Assembly: GCF_048773025.1 (NCBI RefSeq)
Contig: NC_133541.1
Location: 120,373,912 to 120,437,911 of the forward strand
Source: Camelus bactrianus
Taxonomy: Eukaryota; Chordata; Mammalia; Artiodactyla; Camelidae
Length of the DNA stretch: 64,000 nucleotides
Direction: 5' to 3'
Shown: in pieces, positions 53,701 through 64,000 of the stretch
How positions within the stretch are numbered: the stretch's first letter is position 1
How the letters are laid out: each line of letters starts with the position of its first letter
Made by a program: the position numbers and the translations under genes
The notes under the pieces: model-generated
What the model was told of the DNA's origin: nothing
Database searches by the model: none
Seen by the model: the letters and a program-made list of their open reading frames with translations, nothing else

Positions 53701-54960
53701 GCAGGAATTTCAAACCGGCACTAGGAAACAGACTGAGATACCAGAGTAAAATTTTCTCCTGCAACCCGTTCCCTTTGTGCTAGATGAACGAACGTCTCTC
53801 CACATGCTCAGTTCTGAGAGATAAGTGGGTGTAAAAGCCATATTTCACCTAGTTTGTTGGGAACACAAAGTTTCTTTTCACTTGTAAACTCCACTCCATA
53901 CATATATATGGGGAGGTACTAGCTTCAACTCTGTTTTACAGTGAAAACTGCAGGAACTTCAAACCGGCACTAGGAAACAGAATGAGAAAGCAGAGTAAAA
54001 GTATCTCCTGCAAACCGTTCCCTTTGTGCTAGATGAACGAACGTCTCTCCACATGCTCAGTTCTGAGAGATAATTGTGTGTGAAAGCCGTCCTTCACCTA
54101 GCTTGTTGGGAACACAAAGTTTTTTCAGTTGCAAACTGCACTCCATACATATATATGGGTAGGTACTAGCTCCAACTCGGTTTTACAGTGAAAACTGCAG
54201 GAATTTCAAACCGGCACTAGGAAACAGACTGGGATACCAGAGTAAAATTTTCTCCTGCAACCCGTTCCCTTTGTGCTAGATGAACGAACGTCTCTCCACA
54301 TGCTCATTTCTGAGAGATAAGTGGGTGTAAAAGCCATAATTCACCTAGCTTGTTGGGAACACAAAGTTTCTTTTCACTTGTAAACTCCACACCATACATA
54401 TATATGGGGAGGTACTAGCTTCAACTCTGTTTTACAGTGAAAACTGCAGGAACTTCAAACCGTCACTAGGAAACAGACTGAGAAACCAGAGTAAAAGTTT
54501 CTCCTGAAAACCGTTCCCTTTTTGCTAGATGAACGAACGTCTCTCCACATGCTCAGTTCTGAGAGATAATTGTGTGTGAATGCCGTCCTTCAACTTGTTT
54601 GTTGGGAACACAAAGTTTCTTTTCAGATGCAAACTCCAATCCACACATATATATGGGGAGGTACTAGCTCCAACTCGGTTTTACAGTGAAAACTGCAGGA
54701 ACTTCAAACCGGCACTAGGAAACACACTGAGAAAACAGAGTAATTGTTGCTCCTGCAAACCGTTCCTTTGTGCTAGATGAACGATCGTCTCTACACATGC
54801 TCAGTTCTGAGAGATATGTGTGTGTGAAAGCCGTACTTCAACTAGCTTGTTGGGAACACAAAATTTCTTTTCAGATGCAAATTCCACTCCATACATATAT
54901 ATGGGGAGGTACTAGCTCCAACTTGGTTTTACAGTGAAAACTGCAGGAACTTCAAACCGG
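50742..54960 (+). repeat. Tandem duplication F, copy 2 (4219 bp, 17 units)
   Basis: This is the exact tandem neighbour of copy 1. The junction lies within the stretch ACTGCAGGAACTTCAAACCG common to all units, so the exact crossover cannot be placed more closely. After 54960 the text departs, reading GCGCTAGG where the start of the unit has GCTCAAGG. This pair looks like the most recent large event in the window. Confidence 0.9.
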
Positions 54961-56799
54961 CGCTAGGAAACAGACTGAGAATCCAGAGTAAATGTTTCTC
55001 CTGCAACCCGTTCCAAATATTCTAGATGAACGAACGTCTCTCCACATGCTCAGTTCTGAGAGATAAGTGTGTGTGAAAGCCGTACTTCACCTAGCTTGTT
55101 GGGAACACAATGTGTTTTTTCAGTTGCAAACTCCACTCCATACATATATATGGGTAGGTACTAGCTCCAACTCGGTTTTACAGTGAAAACTGCAGGAACT
55201 TCAAACCGGCACTAGGAAACAGACTGAGATACAAGAGTAAAATTTTCACCTGCAACCCGTTCCCTTTGTGCTAGATGAACGAACGTCTCTCCACATGCTC
55301 AGTTCTGAAAGATAAGTGGGTGTAAAAGCCGTACTTCACCTAGCTTGTTTTGAACACAAAGTTTCTTTTCACTTGCTAACCCCACTCCATACATATATAT
55401 GGGGAGATACAAGCTCCAACTCGGTTTTACAGTGAAAACTGCAGGAACTTCAAACCGGCACTAGGAAACAGACTGCGAAACCAGAGTAAAAGTTTCTCCT
55501 GCAACCCGTTCCCTTTGTGCTAGATGAACGAACGTCTCTCCACATGCTCAGTTCTGAGAGATAAGTGGGTGTTAAAGTCGTACTTCTCCTAGCTTGTTGG
55601 GAACAAAAAGTTTCTTTTCACTTGCAAACTGCACTTCATACATATATATGGGGAGGTACTAGCTCCAACTCGGTTTTACATAGAAAACTGCAGGAACTTC
55701 AAACCGGCGCTAGGAAACAGAAGAAGAAACCAGGGTAATTGTTTCTCCTGCAAACGTTTCCCTTTGTGCTAGATGAACGAACGTCTCTACACATGCTCAG
55801 TTCTGAGAGATATGTGTGTGTGAAAGCCGTCCTTCACCTAGCTTGCTGGGAACACAAAGTTTCTTTTCAGATGCAAATTCCTCTCCATACATATATATGG
55901 GGAGGTACTAGCTCCAACTCGTTTTTACAGTGAAAACTGCAGGAACTTCAAACCGGCTCTAGGAAACACACTGAGAAACCCGAGTAAAAGTTCCTCCTGC
56001 AACCCGTTCCCTTTTTGTTAGATGAACGAACGTCTCTCCACATGCTCATTTCGGAGAGATAAGTGTGTGTGAAAGCCGTCCTTCACCTAGCTTGTTGGGA
56101 ACAAAAGTTTCTTCTCAATTGCAAACCCCATTCCATACATTTATATAGGGAGGACCTAGCTCCAACTCGGTTTTACAGTGAAAACTGCAGGAACTTCAAA
56201 ACCGCACTAGGAAACAGACTGTGAAACCAGAGAAAAAGTTTCTCCTGCAACCCGTTCCCTTTGTGCTAGATGAACGAACGTCTCTTCACATGCTCAGTTC
56301 TGAGAGATAAGTGGGTGTAAAAGCCATACTTCACCTAGCTTTTTGGGAACACAAAGTTTCTATTCAGTTGCAAACTCCACTCCATACATATATATGGGGA
56401 GGTACTAGCTCCAACTCTGTTTTACAGTGAAAACTGCAGGAACTTCAAACCATCACTAGGAAACAGACTGAGAAACCAGAGTAAAAGTTTCTCCTGAAAA
56501 CCGTTCCCTTTGTGCTAGATGAAAGAACGTCTCTCCACATGCTAAATTCTAAGAGATAATTGTGTGTGAAAGCCGAAATTCAACAAGCTTGTTGGGAACA
56601 CAAAGTTTCTTTTCAGTTACAAACTCCAATCCATACGTATATATGGGGAGGTACTAGCTCCAACTCGCTTTTACAGTGAAAACTGCAGGAAATTCAAACT
56701 GGCACTAGGAAACTGACTGAGAAACCAGAGTAATAGTTTATCCTGCAACCCGTTCCCTTTGTGCTAGATGAACGAACTTCTCTACACATGCTCAGTTCT
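54961..56799 (+). repeat. Satellite units shared with 35 kb and 38 kb
   Basis: The first unit has the rare CCAAATATTCTAGATG, seen also near 58247 and 62224. Units near 55300-55620 match 35180-35500. From about 55670 to 56500 the text matches 37790-38620 (offset 17882 bp, 72 units). It then switches to the CTAAATTCTAAGAG unit with CATACGTATATATGG that also lies near 38905. The stretch is a patchwork of older blocks. Confidence 0.68.
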
Positions 56800-57980
56800 G
56801 AGAGATAAGTGTGTGTGAAAGCCGTTCTTCACATAGCTTGTTGGGAACACAAAGTTTCTTTTCAGTTGCAAACTCCTCTCCATATATATATATGGGGAGG
56901 TTCAAACTCAAACTCGGTATACAGTGAAAATTGCAGGAACTTCAAACCGGCACAAGGAAACAGACTGAGAAACCAGAGTAAAACTTTCTCCTGCAACACG
57001 TTCCCTTTTTGCTAGATGAACGAACGTCTCTCCACTTGCTCACTTCTGAGGGATAAGTGTGTGTGAAAGCCGTCCTTCATCTAGCTTGTTGGGAACACAA
57101 AGTTTCTTTTCAGTTGCAAACTCCACTCCATACATATATATGGGTAGGTACGAGCTCCAACTCGGTTTTACGGTGAAAACTGCAGGAACTTCAAACCGGC
57201 ACTAGGAAACAGACTGAAAAACCAGAGTAAAAATTTCTCCTGCCACCCGTTCCCTTTGTGCTAGATAAACGAACGTCTCTCCACATGCTCAGTTCTGAGA
57301 AATAAGTGGGTCTAAAAGCCATACTTCACCTAGCTTGTTGGGAACACAAAGTTTCTTTTCACTTGCAAAATCCACTCCATACATATATATGGGGAGGAAC
57401 TAGCTTCAACTCTGTTTTACCGTGAAAACTGCAGGAATTTCAAACCGGCACTAGGAAACAGACTGAGAAACCAGAGTAAAAGTTTCTCCTTCAACCCGTT
57501 CCGTTTGTGCTAGATGAACGAACGTCTCTCCACATGCTCAGTTCTGAGAGATAATTGTGTGTGAAAGTCGTCCTTCAACTTGTTTGTTGGGTACACAAAG
57601 TTTCTTTTCAGTTGCAAACTCCAATCCATACATATATATGGGGAGGTACTAGCTCCAACTCGGTTTTACGGAGAAAACTGCAGGAACTTCAAACCGGCGT
57701 TAGGAAACAGACGAAGAAACCAGGGTAATTGTTTCTCCAGCAAACGTTTCCCTTTGTGCTAGATGAACGAACGTCTCTACACATGCTCAGTTCTGAGAGA
57801 TATGTGTGTGTGAAAGCCGTCCTTCACCTAGCTTGCTGGGAACACAAAGTTTCTTTTCAGATGCAATTTCCTCTCCATACATATATATGGGGAGGTACTA
57901 GCTCCAACTCGTTTTTACAGTGAAAACTGCAGGAACTTCAAACCGGCTCTAGGAAACAGACTGAGAAAACAGAGTAAAAG
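56800..57980 (+). repeat. Segment C, copy 3 (about 1.2 kb, partial)
   Basis: This corresponds to 36930-38100 at an offset of 19872 bp (80 units), sharing CTCGGTATACAGTG, AGATAAACGAACG, TTTTACCGTGAAAAC and AACCAGGGTAATTG. It lacks the GGTTAGGAACTAGC unit that opens copies 1 and 2. Confidence 0.72.
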
Positions 57981-60000
57981 TTTCCCCTGCAACCCGTTCC
58001 TTTTTGCTAGATGAACGAACGTCTCTCCACATGCTCAGTTCTGAGAGATAAGTGTGTGTGAAAGCCGTCCTTCACCTAGCTTGTTGGGATCAAAAGTTTC
58101 TTTTCAATTGCAAACTCCACTCCATACATTTATATGGGGAGGGACTAGCTCCAACTCGGTTTTACAGTGAAAACTGCAGGACCTTCAAACCGGCACTAGG
58201 AAACAGACTGAGAATCCAGAGTAAAAGTTTCTCCTGCAACCCGTTCCAAATATTCTAGATGAACGAACGTCTCTCCACATGCTCAGTTCTGAGAGATAAG
58301 TGTGTGTGAAAGCCGTACTTCACCTAGCTTGTTGGGAACACAAAGTTTTTTTCAGTTGCAAACTCCACTCCATACATATATATGGGTAGGTACAAGCTCC
58401 AACTCGGTTTTACAGTGAAAACTGCAAGAACTTCAAACCGGCACTAGGAAACAGACTGAGATACAAGAGTAAAATTTTGTCCTGCAACCCGTTCCCTTTG
58501 TGCTAGATGAACGAACGTCTCTCCACATGCTCAGTTCTGAAAGATAATTGGGTGTAAAAGCCGTACTTCACCTAGCTTGTTTTGAACACAAAGTTTCTTT
58601 TCAATTGCTAACTCCACTCCATACATATATATGGGGTGATACAAGCTCCAACTCGGTTTTACAGTGAAAACTGCAGGAACTTCAAACCGGCACTAGGAAA
58701 CAGACTAAGAAACCAGAGTAAAAGTTTCTCCTGCAACCCGTTCCCTTTGTGCTAGATGAACGAACGTCTCTCCACATGCTCAGTTCTGAGAGATAAGTGG
58801 GTGTAAAAGTCGTAATTCTCCTAGCTAGTTGGGAACAAAAAGTTTCTTTTCACTTGCAAACTGCACTCCATACATATATATGGGTAGATAATAGCTCCAA
58901 CTCGGTTTTACAGTGAAAACTACAGGAACTTCAAACCGGCACTAGGAAACAGACTGAGAAACCAGAGTAAAAGTTCCTCCTGCAACCCGTTCCCTTTTTG
59001 CTAGATGAACGAACGTCTCTCCACATGCTCAGTTCTGAGAGAAAATTGTGTGTGAAAGCCTTCCTTCAACTAGATTGTTGGGAACACAAAGTTTCTTTTC
59101 AGTAGCAAACTCCAATCCATACTTATATATGGGGAGGTACTAGCTCCAACTCGGTTTTACAGTGAAAACTGCAGGAACTTCAAACCGGCACTAGGAAACA
59201 GACTGAGAAACCAGAGTAAAGTTTCTCCTGCAACCCGTTCACTTTGTGCTAGATGAACGAACGTCTCTCCACATGCTCAATTCTGAGAGATAATTGTGTG
59301 TGAAAGCCGAACTTCAACTAACTTGTTGGGAACACAAAGTTTCTTTTCAGTTACAAACTCCTATCCATACGTATATATTTGGAGGTACTAGCTCCAACTC
59401 GCTTTTACAGTGAAAACTGCAGGAAATTCAAATTGGCACTAGGAAACTGACTGAGAAACCAGAGTAACAGTTTCTCCTGCAACCCGTTCCCTTTGTGCTA
59501 GATGAACGAACGTCTCTACACATGCTCAGTTCTGAGAGATATGTGTGTGTGAAAGCCGTACTTCACATAGCTTGTTGGGAACACAAAGTTTCTTTTCAGT
59601 TGCAAACTCCACTCCATACATATATATGGGGTGGTAATAGCTCCAACACGTTTTTACAGTGAAAACTGCAGGAACTTCAAAACGGCGCTAGGAAACAGAC
59701 TGAGAAACCAGAGGAAAAGTTTCCCCTGCAACCCGTTCCATTTGTGCTAATGAACGAACATCTCTCCACATGCTCAGGTCGGAGAGATAAGTGTGTGTGA
59801 AAGCCGTCCTTCAACTAGCTTGTTGGGAACACAAAGTTTCTTTTCACTTGCAAACTCCACTCCATAAATATATATGGGTAGATACTAGCTCCAACTCTGT
59901 TTTACAGTGAAAACTGCAGGAACTTCAAACCGGAACTAGGAAACAGACTGAGAATCCAGAGTAAAAGTTTCTCCTGCAAACCGTTCCCTTTGTGCTAGAT
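57981..60000 (+). repeat. Satellite units, mostly matching 35-36 kb
   Basis: A second CCAAATATTCTAGATG unit lies near 58247. From 58474 to about 59694 the text follows 35120-36340 at 23354 bp. The last unit or so, after 59700, carries private marks (GAGGAAAAGTTTCCCC and GTGCTAATGAACG, with a lost base) and leads into the final duplicated block. Confidence 0.68.
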
Positions 60001-62238
60001 GAACGAACGTGTCTCCACATGCTCAGTTCTGAGAGATATGTGTGTGTGAAAGCCGTCCTTCACCTAGCTTCTTGGGAACACAAAGTTTCTTTTCAGTTGC
60101 CAAATAAACTCCATACATATATAAGGGGAGGTACTAGCTCCAACTCGGTTTTACAGTGAAAACTGAAGGAACTTCAAAACGGCACTAGGAAACATACTGA
60201 GAAACCAGTGTAAATGCTTCCCCTGCAACCCGATCCTTTGTGCTAGATGAACCAACGTCTCTCCACATGCTCAGTTCTGAGAGATATGTGTGTGTGAAAG
60301 CCGTCCTTCATCTAGCTTGTTGGGAACACAAAGATTCTTTTCAGTTGTAAACTCCAATCCATACATATATATGGGGAGGGACTACCTCCAACTCGGATTT
60401 ACAGTGAAAACTGCAGGAATTTCAAACCGTCACTAGGAAACAGACTGAGAAACCAGAGTAAAATTTTCTCCTGCTCCCCATTCCCTTTGTGCTAGGTGAA
60501 CGAATGTCTCTCCACATGCTCCGTTGTGAGAGATAAGTGGGTGTGAAAGCCGTCCTTCAACTAGCTTGTTGGGAACACAAAGTTTCTTTTCACTTGCAAA
60601 CTCCACTCCATATATTTATATGGGGAGGTACTAGCTCCAACTCGTGTTTACAGTGAAAACTGCAGGAACTTCAAACCGGCACTAGGATACAGACTGAGAA
60701 ACCAGAGTAATTGTTTCCCATGCAACTCGTTCCCTTTGTGCTAGATGAACGAACGTCTCTCCACATGCTCAGTTCTGAGAGATAAGTGTGTGTGAAAGCC
60801 GTACTTCCCCCGATCTTGTGGGAACACAAAATTGCTTTTCACTTGCAAACTCCACTCCATATATATATAAGGGTAGGTACTAGCTCCAACTCGGTTTACA
60901 GTGAAAACTTCAGGAACTTCAAACCGGCACTAGGAAACATACTGAGAAAACAGAGTAATTATTTCTCCTGCAACTCGTTCCCTTTGTGCTAAATGAACGA
61001 ACGTCTCTCCACATGCTCAGTTCTGAGTGATAAGTATGTGTGAAAGCCGTCCTTCACCTAGCATGTTGGGAACACAAAGTTTCTTTTCATTTGCAAACTC
61101 CACTCCATTCGTTTATATGGGGAGGTTCGAGCTCCAACTCGGTTTTACAGTGATAACTGCAGGAATTTCAAACCGGCACTAGGAAACAGACTGAGAAACC
61201 AGAGTAAAAGTTTCTCCTGCAATCCGTTCCCATTGTGCTAGATGAATGAACGTCTCTACACATGCTCAATTCTGAGAGATAAGTGTGTGTGAAAGCCGTC
61301 CTTCACCTAGCTTGTTGGGAACACAAAGTTTCTTTTCACTTTCAAACTCCACTCCATTCATATATATGGGAAGGGACTAGCTCCAACTCGGTTTTACACT
61401 GAAAACTGCAGGAACTTCAAACCGGCACTAGGAAACAGACTGAGAAACCAGAGTAAAAGTTTCTCCTGCAACCCGTTCCCTTTGTGCTAGATGAACGAAA
61501 GTCTCTCCACATGCTCAGTTCTGAGAGATAAGTGTGTGTGAAAGCCTTCCTTCATCTAGCTTGTTGGGAACACAAAGTTTCTTTTCACTTGCAAACTCCA
61601 ATCCATACATATATATGGGGAGGTACGAGCTCCAATTCGGTTTTACAGTGAAAACTGCAGGAACTTCAAACCGGCGCTAGGAAACAGACTGAGAAACCAG
61701 AGTAAAATTTCTACTGCAACCCGTTTCTTTTGTGCCAGATGAACGAACGTCTCTCCACATGCTCAGTTCTGGGAGATAAGTGTGTGTGAAAGCCGCCCTT
61801 CACCTAGCTTGTTGGGAATACAAAGATTCTTTTCACTTGAAAACTCCACTCCATACATATATATGGGTACGTACGAGCTCCAATTCGGTTTTACAGTGAA
61901 AACTGCAGGAACTTCAAACCGGCACTAGGAAACAGACTGAGAATCCAGAGAAAAAGTTTCTCCTGCAACCCGTTCCCTTTGTGCTAGATGAACGAACGTC
62001 TCTCCACATGCTCCGTTCTGAGAGATATGTGGGTGTGAAAGCCGTCCTTCAACTAGCCTGTTGGGAACACAAAGTTTCTTTTCACTTGCAAACTCCACTC
62101 CATACATTTATATGGGGAGGGACTAGCTCCAACTCGGTTTTACAGGGAAAACTGCAGGAACTTCAAACCGGCACTAGGAAACAGACTGAGAATCCAGAGT
62201 AAAAGTTTCTCCTGCAACCCGTTCCAAATATTCTAGAT
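60001..62238 (+). repeat. Tandem duplication G, copy 1 (2238 bp, 9 units)
   Basis: The text starting GAACGAACGTGTCTCCAC at 60001 recurs at 62239. Shared rare marks are CAGTTGCCAWATAAACTCC, GTAAATGCTTCCCC, CTCCGTTGTGAG and ACTCGTGTTTACAG. The copy closes with the third CCAAATATTCTAGATG unit just before the junction. It has a private odd stretch CCCCCGATCTTGTGGG near 60808, where copy 2 reads CATCTAGCTTGTGGG. Confidence 0.85.
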
Positions 62239-64000
62239 GAACGAACGTGTCTCCACATGCTCAGTTCTGAGAGATATGTGTGTGTGAAAGCCGTCCTTCA
62301 CCTAGCTTCTTGGGAACACAAAGTTTCTTTTCAGTTGCCATATAAACTCCATACATATATAAGGGGAGGTACTAGCTCCAACTCGGTTTTACAGTGAAAA
62401 CTGCAGGAACTTCAAACCGGCACTAGGAAACATACTGAGAAACCAGTGTAAATGCTTCCCCTGCAACCCGATCCTTTGTGCTAGATGAACCAACGTCTCT
62501 CCACATGCTCAGTTCTGAGAGATATGTGTGTGTGAAAGCCGTCCTTCACCTAGCTTGTTGGGAACACAAAGATTCTTTTCAGTTGTAAACTCCAATCCAT
62601 ACATATATATGGGGAGGGACTACCTCCAACTCGGTTTTACAGTGAAAACTGCAGGAATTTCAAACCGTCACTAGGAAACAGACTGAGAAACCAGAGTAAA
62701 ATTTTCTCCTGCACCCCATTCCCTTTGTGCTAGGTGAACGAATGTCTCTCCACATGCTCCGTTGTGAGATATAAGTGGGTGTGAATGCTGTCCTTCAACT
62801 AGCTTGTTGGGAACACAAAGTTTCTTTTCACTTGCAAACTCCACTCCATATATTTATATGGGGAGGTACTAGCTCCAACTCGTGTTTACAGTGAAAACTG
62901 CAGGAACTTCAAACCGGCACTAGGAAACAGACTGAGAAACCAGAGTAATTGTTTCCCATGCAACCCGTTCCCTTTGTGCTAGATGAACGAACGTCTCTCC
63001 ACATGCTCAGTTCTGAGAGATAAGTGTGTGTGAAAGCCGTACTTCATCTAGCTTGTGGGAACACAAAATTGCTTTTCACTTGCAAACTCCACTCCATATA
63101 TATATAAGGGTAGGTACTAGCTCCAACTCGGTTTACAGTGAAAACTTCAGGAACTTCAAACCGGCACTAGGAAACATACTGAGAAAACAGAGTAATTATT
63201 TCTCCTGCAACTCGTTCCCTTTGTGCTAAATGAACGAACGTCTCTCCACATGCTCAGTTCTGAGTGATAAGTGTGTGTGAAAGCCGTCCTTCACCTAGCA
63301 TGTTGGGAACACAAAGTTTCTTTTCATTTGCAAACTCCACTCCATTCATTTATATGGGGAGGTTCGAGCTCCAACTCGGTTTTACAGTGCAAACTGCAGG
63401 AATTTCAAACCGGCACTAGGAAACAGACTGAGAAACCAGAGTAAAAGTTTCTCCTGCAATCCGTTCCCATTGTGCTAGATGAATGAACGTCTCTACACAT
63501 GCTCAGTTCTGAGAGATAAGTGTGTGTGAAAGCCTTCCTTCATCTAGCTTGTTGGGAACACAAAGTTTCTTTTCACTTGCAAACTCCAATCCATACATAT
63601 ATATGGGGAGGTACGAGCTCCAATTCGGTTTTACAGTGAAAACTGCAGGAACTTCAAACCGGCGCTAGGAAACAGACTGAGAAACCAGAGTAAAATTTCT
63701 ACTGCAACCCGTTTCTTTTGTGCCAGATGAACGAACGTCTCTCCACATGCTCAGTTCTGAGAGATAAGTGTGTGTGAAAGCCGCCCTTCACCTAGCTTGT
63801 TGGGAATACAAAGATTCTTTTCACTTGAAAACTCCACTCCATACATATATATGGGTACGTACGAGCTCCAATTCGGTTTTACAGTGAAAACTGCAGGAAC
63901 TTCAAACCGGCACTAGGAAACAGACTGAGAATCCAGAGAAAAAGTTTCTCCTGCAACCCGTTCCCTTTGTGCTAGATGAACGAACGTCTCTCCACATGCT
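62239..64000 (+). repeat. Tandem duplication G, copy 2 (partial at window end)
   Basis: This follows copy 1 directly at an offset of 2238 bp. After about 63505 the offset becomes 1988 bp, so one unit present in copy 1 (about 61265-61514) is missing here. The match, including GGGTACGTACGAGC and GAATCCAGAG, continues to the last base of the window, so the true end of this copy lies outside it. Confidence 0.83.

Larger units (their letters stand above)
1..64000 (+). repeat. Tandem satellite DNA array, about 248-249 bp unit
   Basis: The same unit recurs head to tail through the whole window. Its landmark GAACGAACG falls at 111, 359 (variant), 608, 857 and 1106, which gives steps of 248-249 bp, and the pattern continues to the last base. 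That makes about 257 units, all in one orientation, with no inverted unit seen. No unique sequence or transposon interrupts the array. Units differ by substitutions and 1-3 bp indels. Long simple arrays like this are known from eukaryotic centromeric, pericentromeric and other heterochromatin. I do not recognise the family, and the window alone cannot place the chromosome region or species. Open frames inside it are by-products of the repeat and are not annotated as genes. Confidence 0.98.

Noticed and set aside
60790-60830. CCCCCGATCTTGTGGG stretch as a foreign insertion or telomere-like sequence
   Set aside because: It is a cluster of substitutions within an otherwise normal unit. The partner unit at 63019-63060 has the near-standard text and the length is essentially unchanged.
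1-64000. CRISPR array
   Set aside because: The repeat unit is about 248 bp with no unique spacers; every part of the period is conserved. CRISPR repeats are short and alternate with unrelated spacers.

Overview
The whole 64 kb window is one uninterrupted tandem satellite DNA array. A unit of about 248-249 bp repeats head to tail in one orientation from the first base to the last, roughly 257 copies. I see no unique sequence, no host gene, no RNA gene, no transposon or virus-like insertion and no CRISPR array. The only open frames are short (about 60-102 codons) and recur once per unit. They often lack an ATG and are shifted or broken by small indels between neighbouring units, so I list no CDS. 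A simple-unit satellite of this size, with nested higher-order duplications, points to eukaryotic heterochromatin (centromeric, pericentromeric, subtelomeric, or sex- or B-chromosome type). I do not recognise the family and cannot name the organism.

The unit is moderately AT-rich. It has a few landmarks that persist through most copies: a CGTCTC-containing stretch, a short dyad CTCAG-TT-CTGAG, a T-rich tract often ending in CAG, a TA-alternating core (about 12 bp), a PstI site (CTGCAG), and six CpGs in the reference unit at 41373-41621.

Layout. 1-6950: diverged units with no long internal duplication that I could see. 6951-22607: a tandem pair of a large higher-order unit, 7704 bp (31 units) and 7953 bp (32 units), differing by one whole unit plus scattered substitutions. 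22608-30258: a mosaic of the same unit subtypes, with a 1.9 kb segment present twice, 3230 bp apart. 30259-41944: a different subtype zone with an older 1.55 kb segment repeated at 6467 bp spacing, a 995 bp (4-unit) tandem duplication at 32340-34329, and an 8-unit tandem duplication at 37320-40895. 41945-54960: the youngest-looking zone, with a 3725 bp (15-unit) duplication overlapped by a nearly identical 4219 bp (17-unit) tandem duplication. 54961-60000: segments copied from, or ancestral to, 35-39 kb. 60001-64000: a 2238 bp (9-unit) tandem duplication whose second copy has lost one unit and runs off the window.

All duplication offsets are close to whole multiples of the basic unit. This is what unequal exchange or replication slippage between in-register units should leave. 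Boundaries were placed by eye, generally to within about 10-40 bp, and identities are impressions from reading rather than computed alignments.
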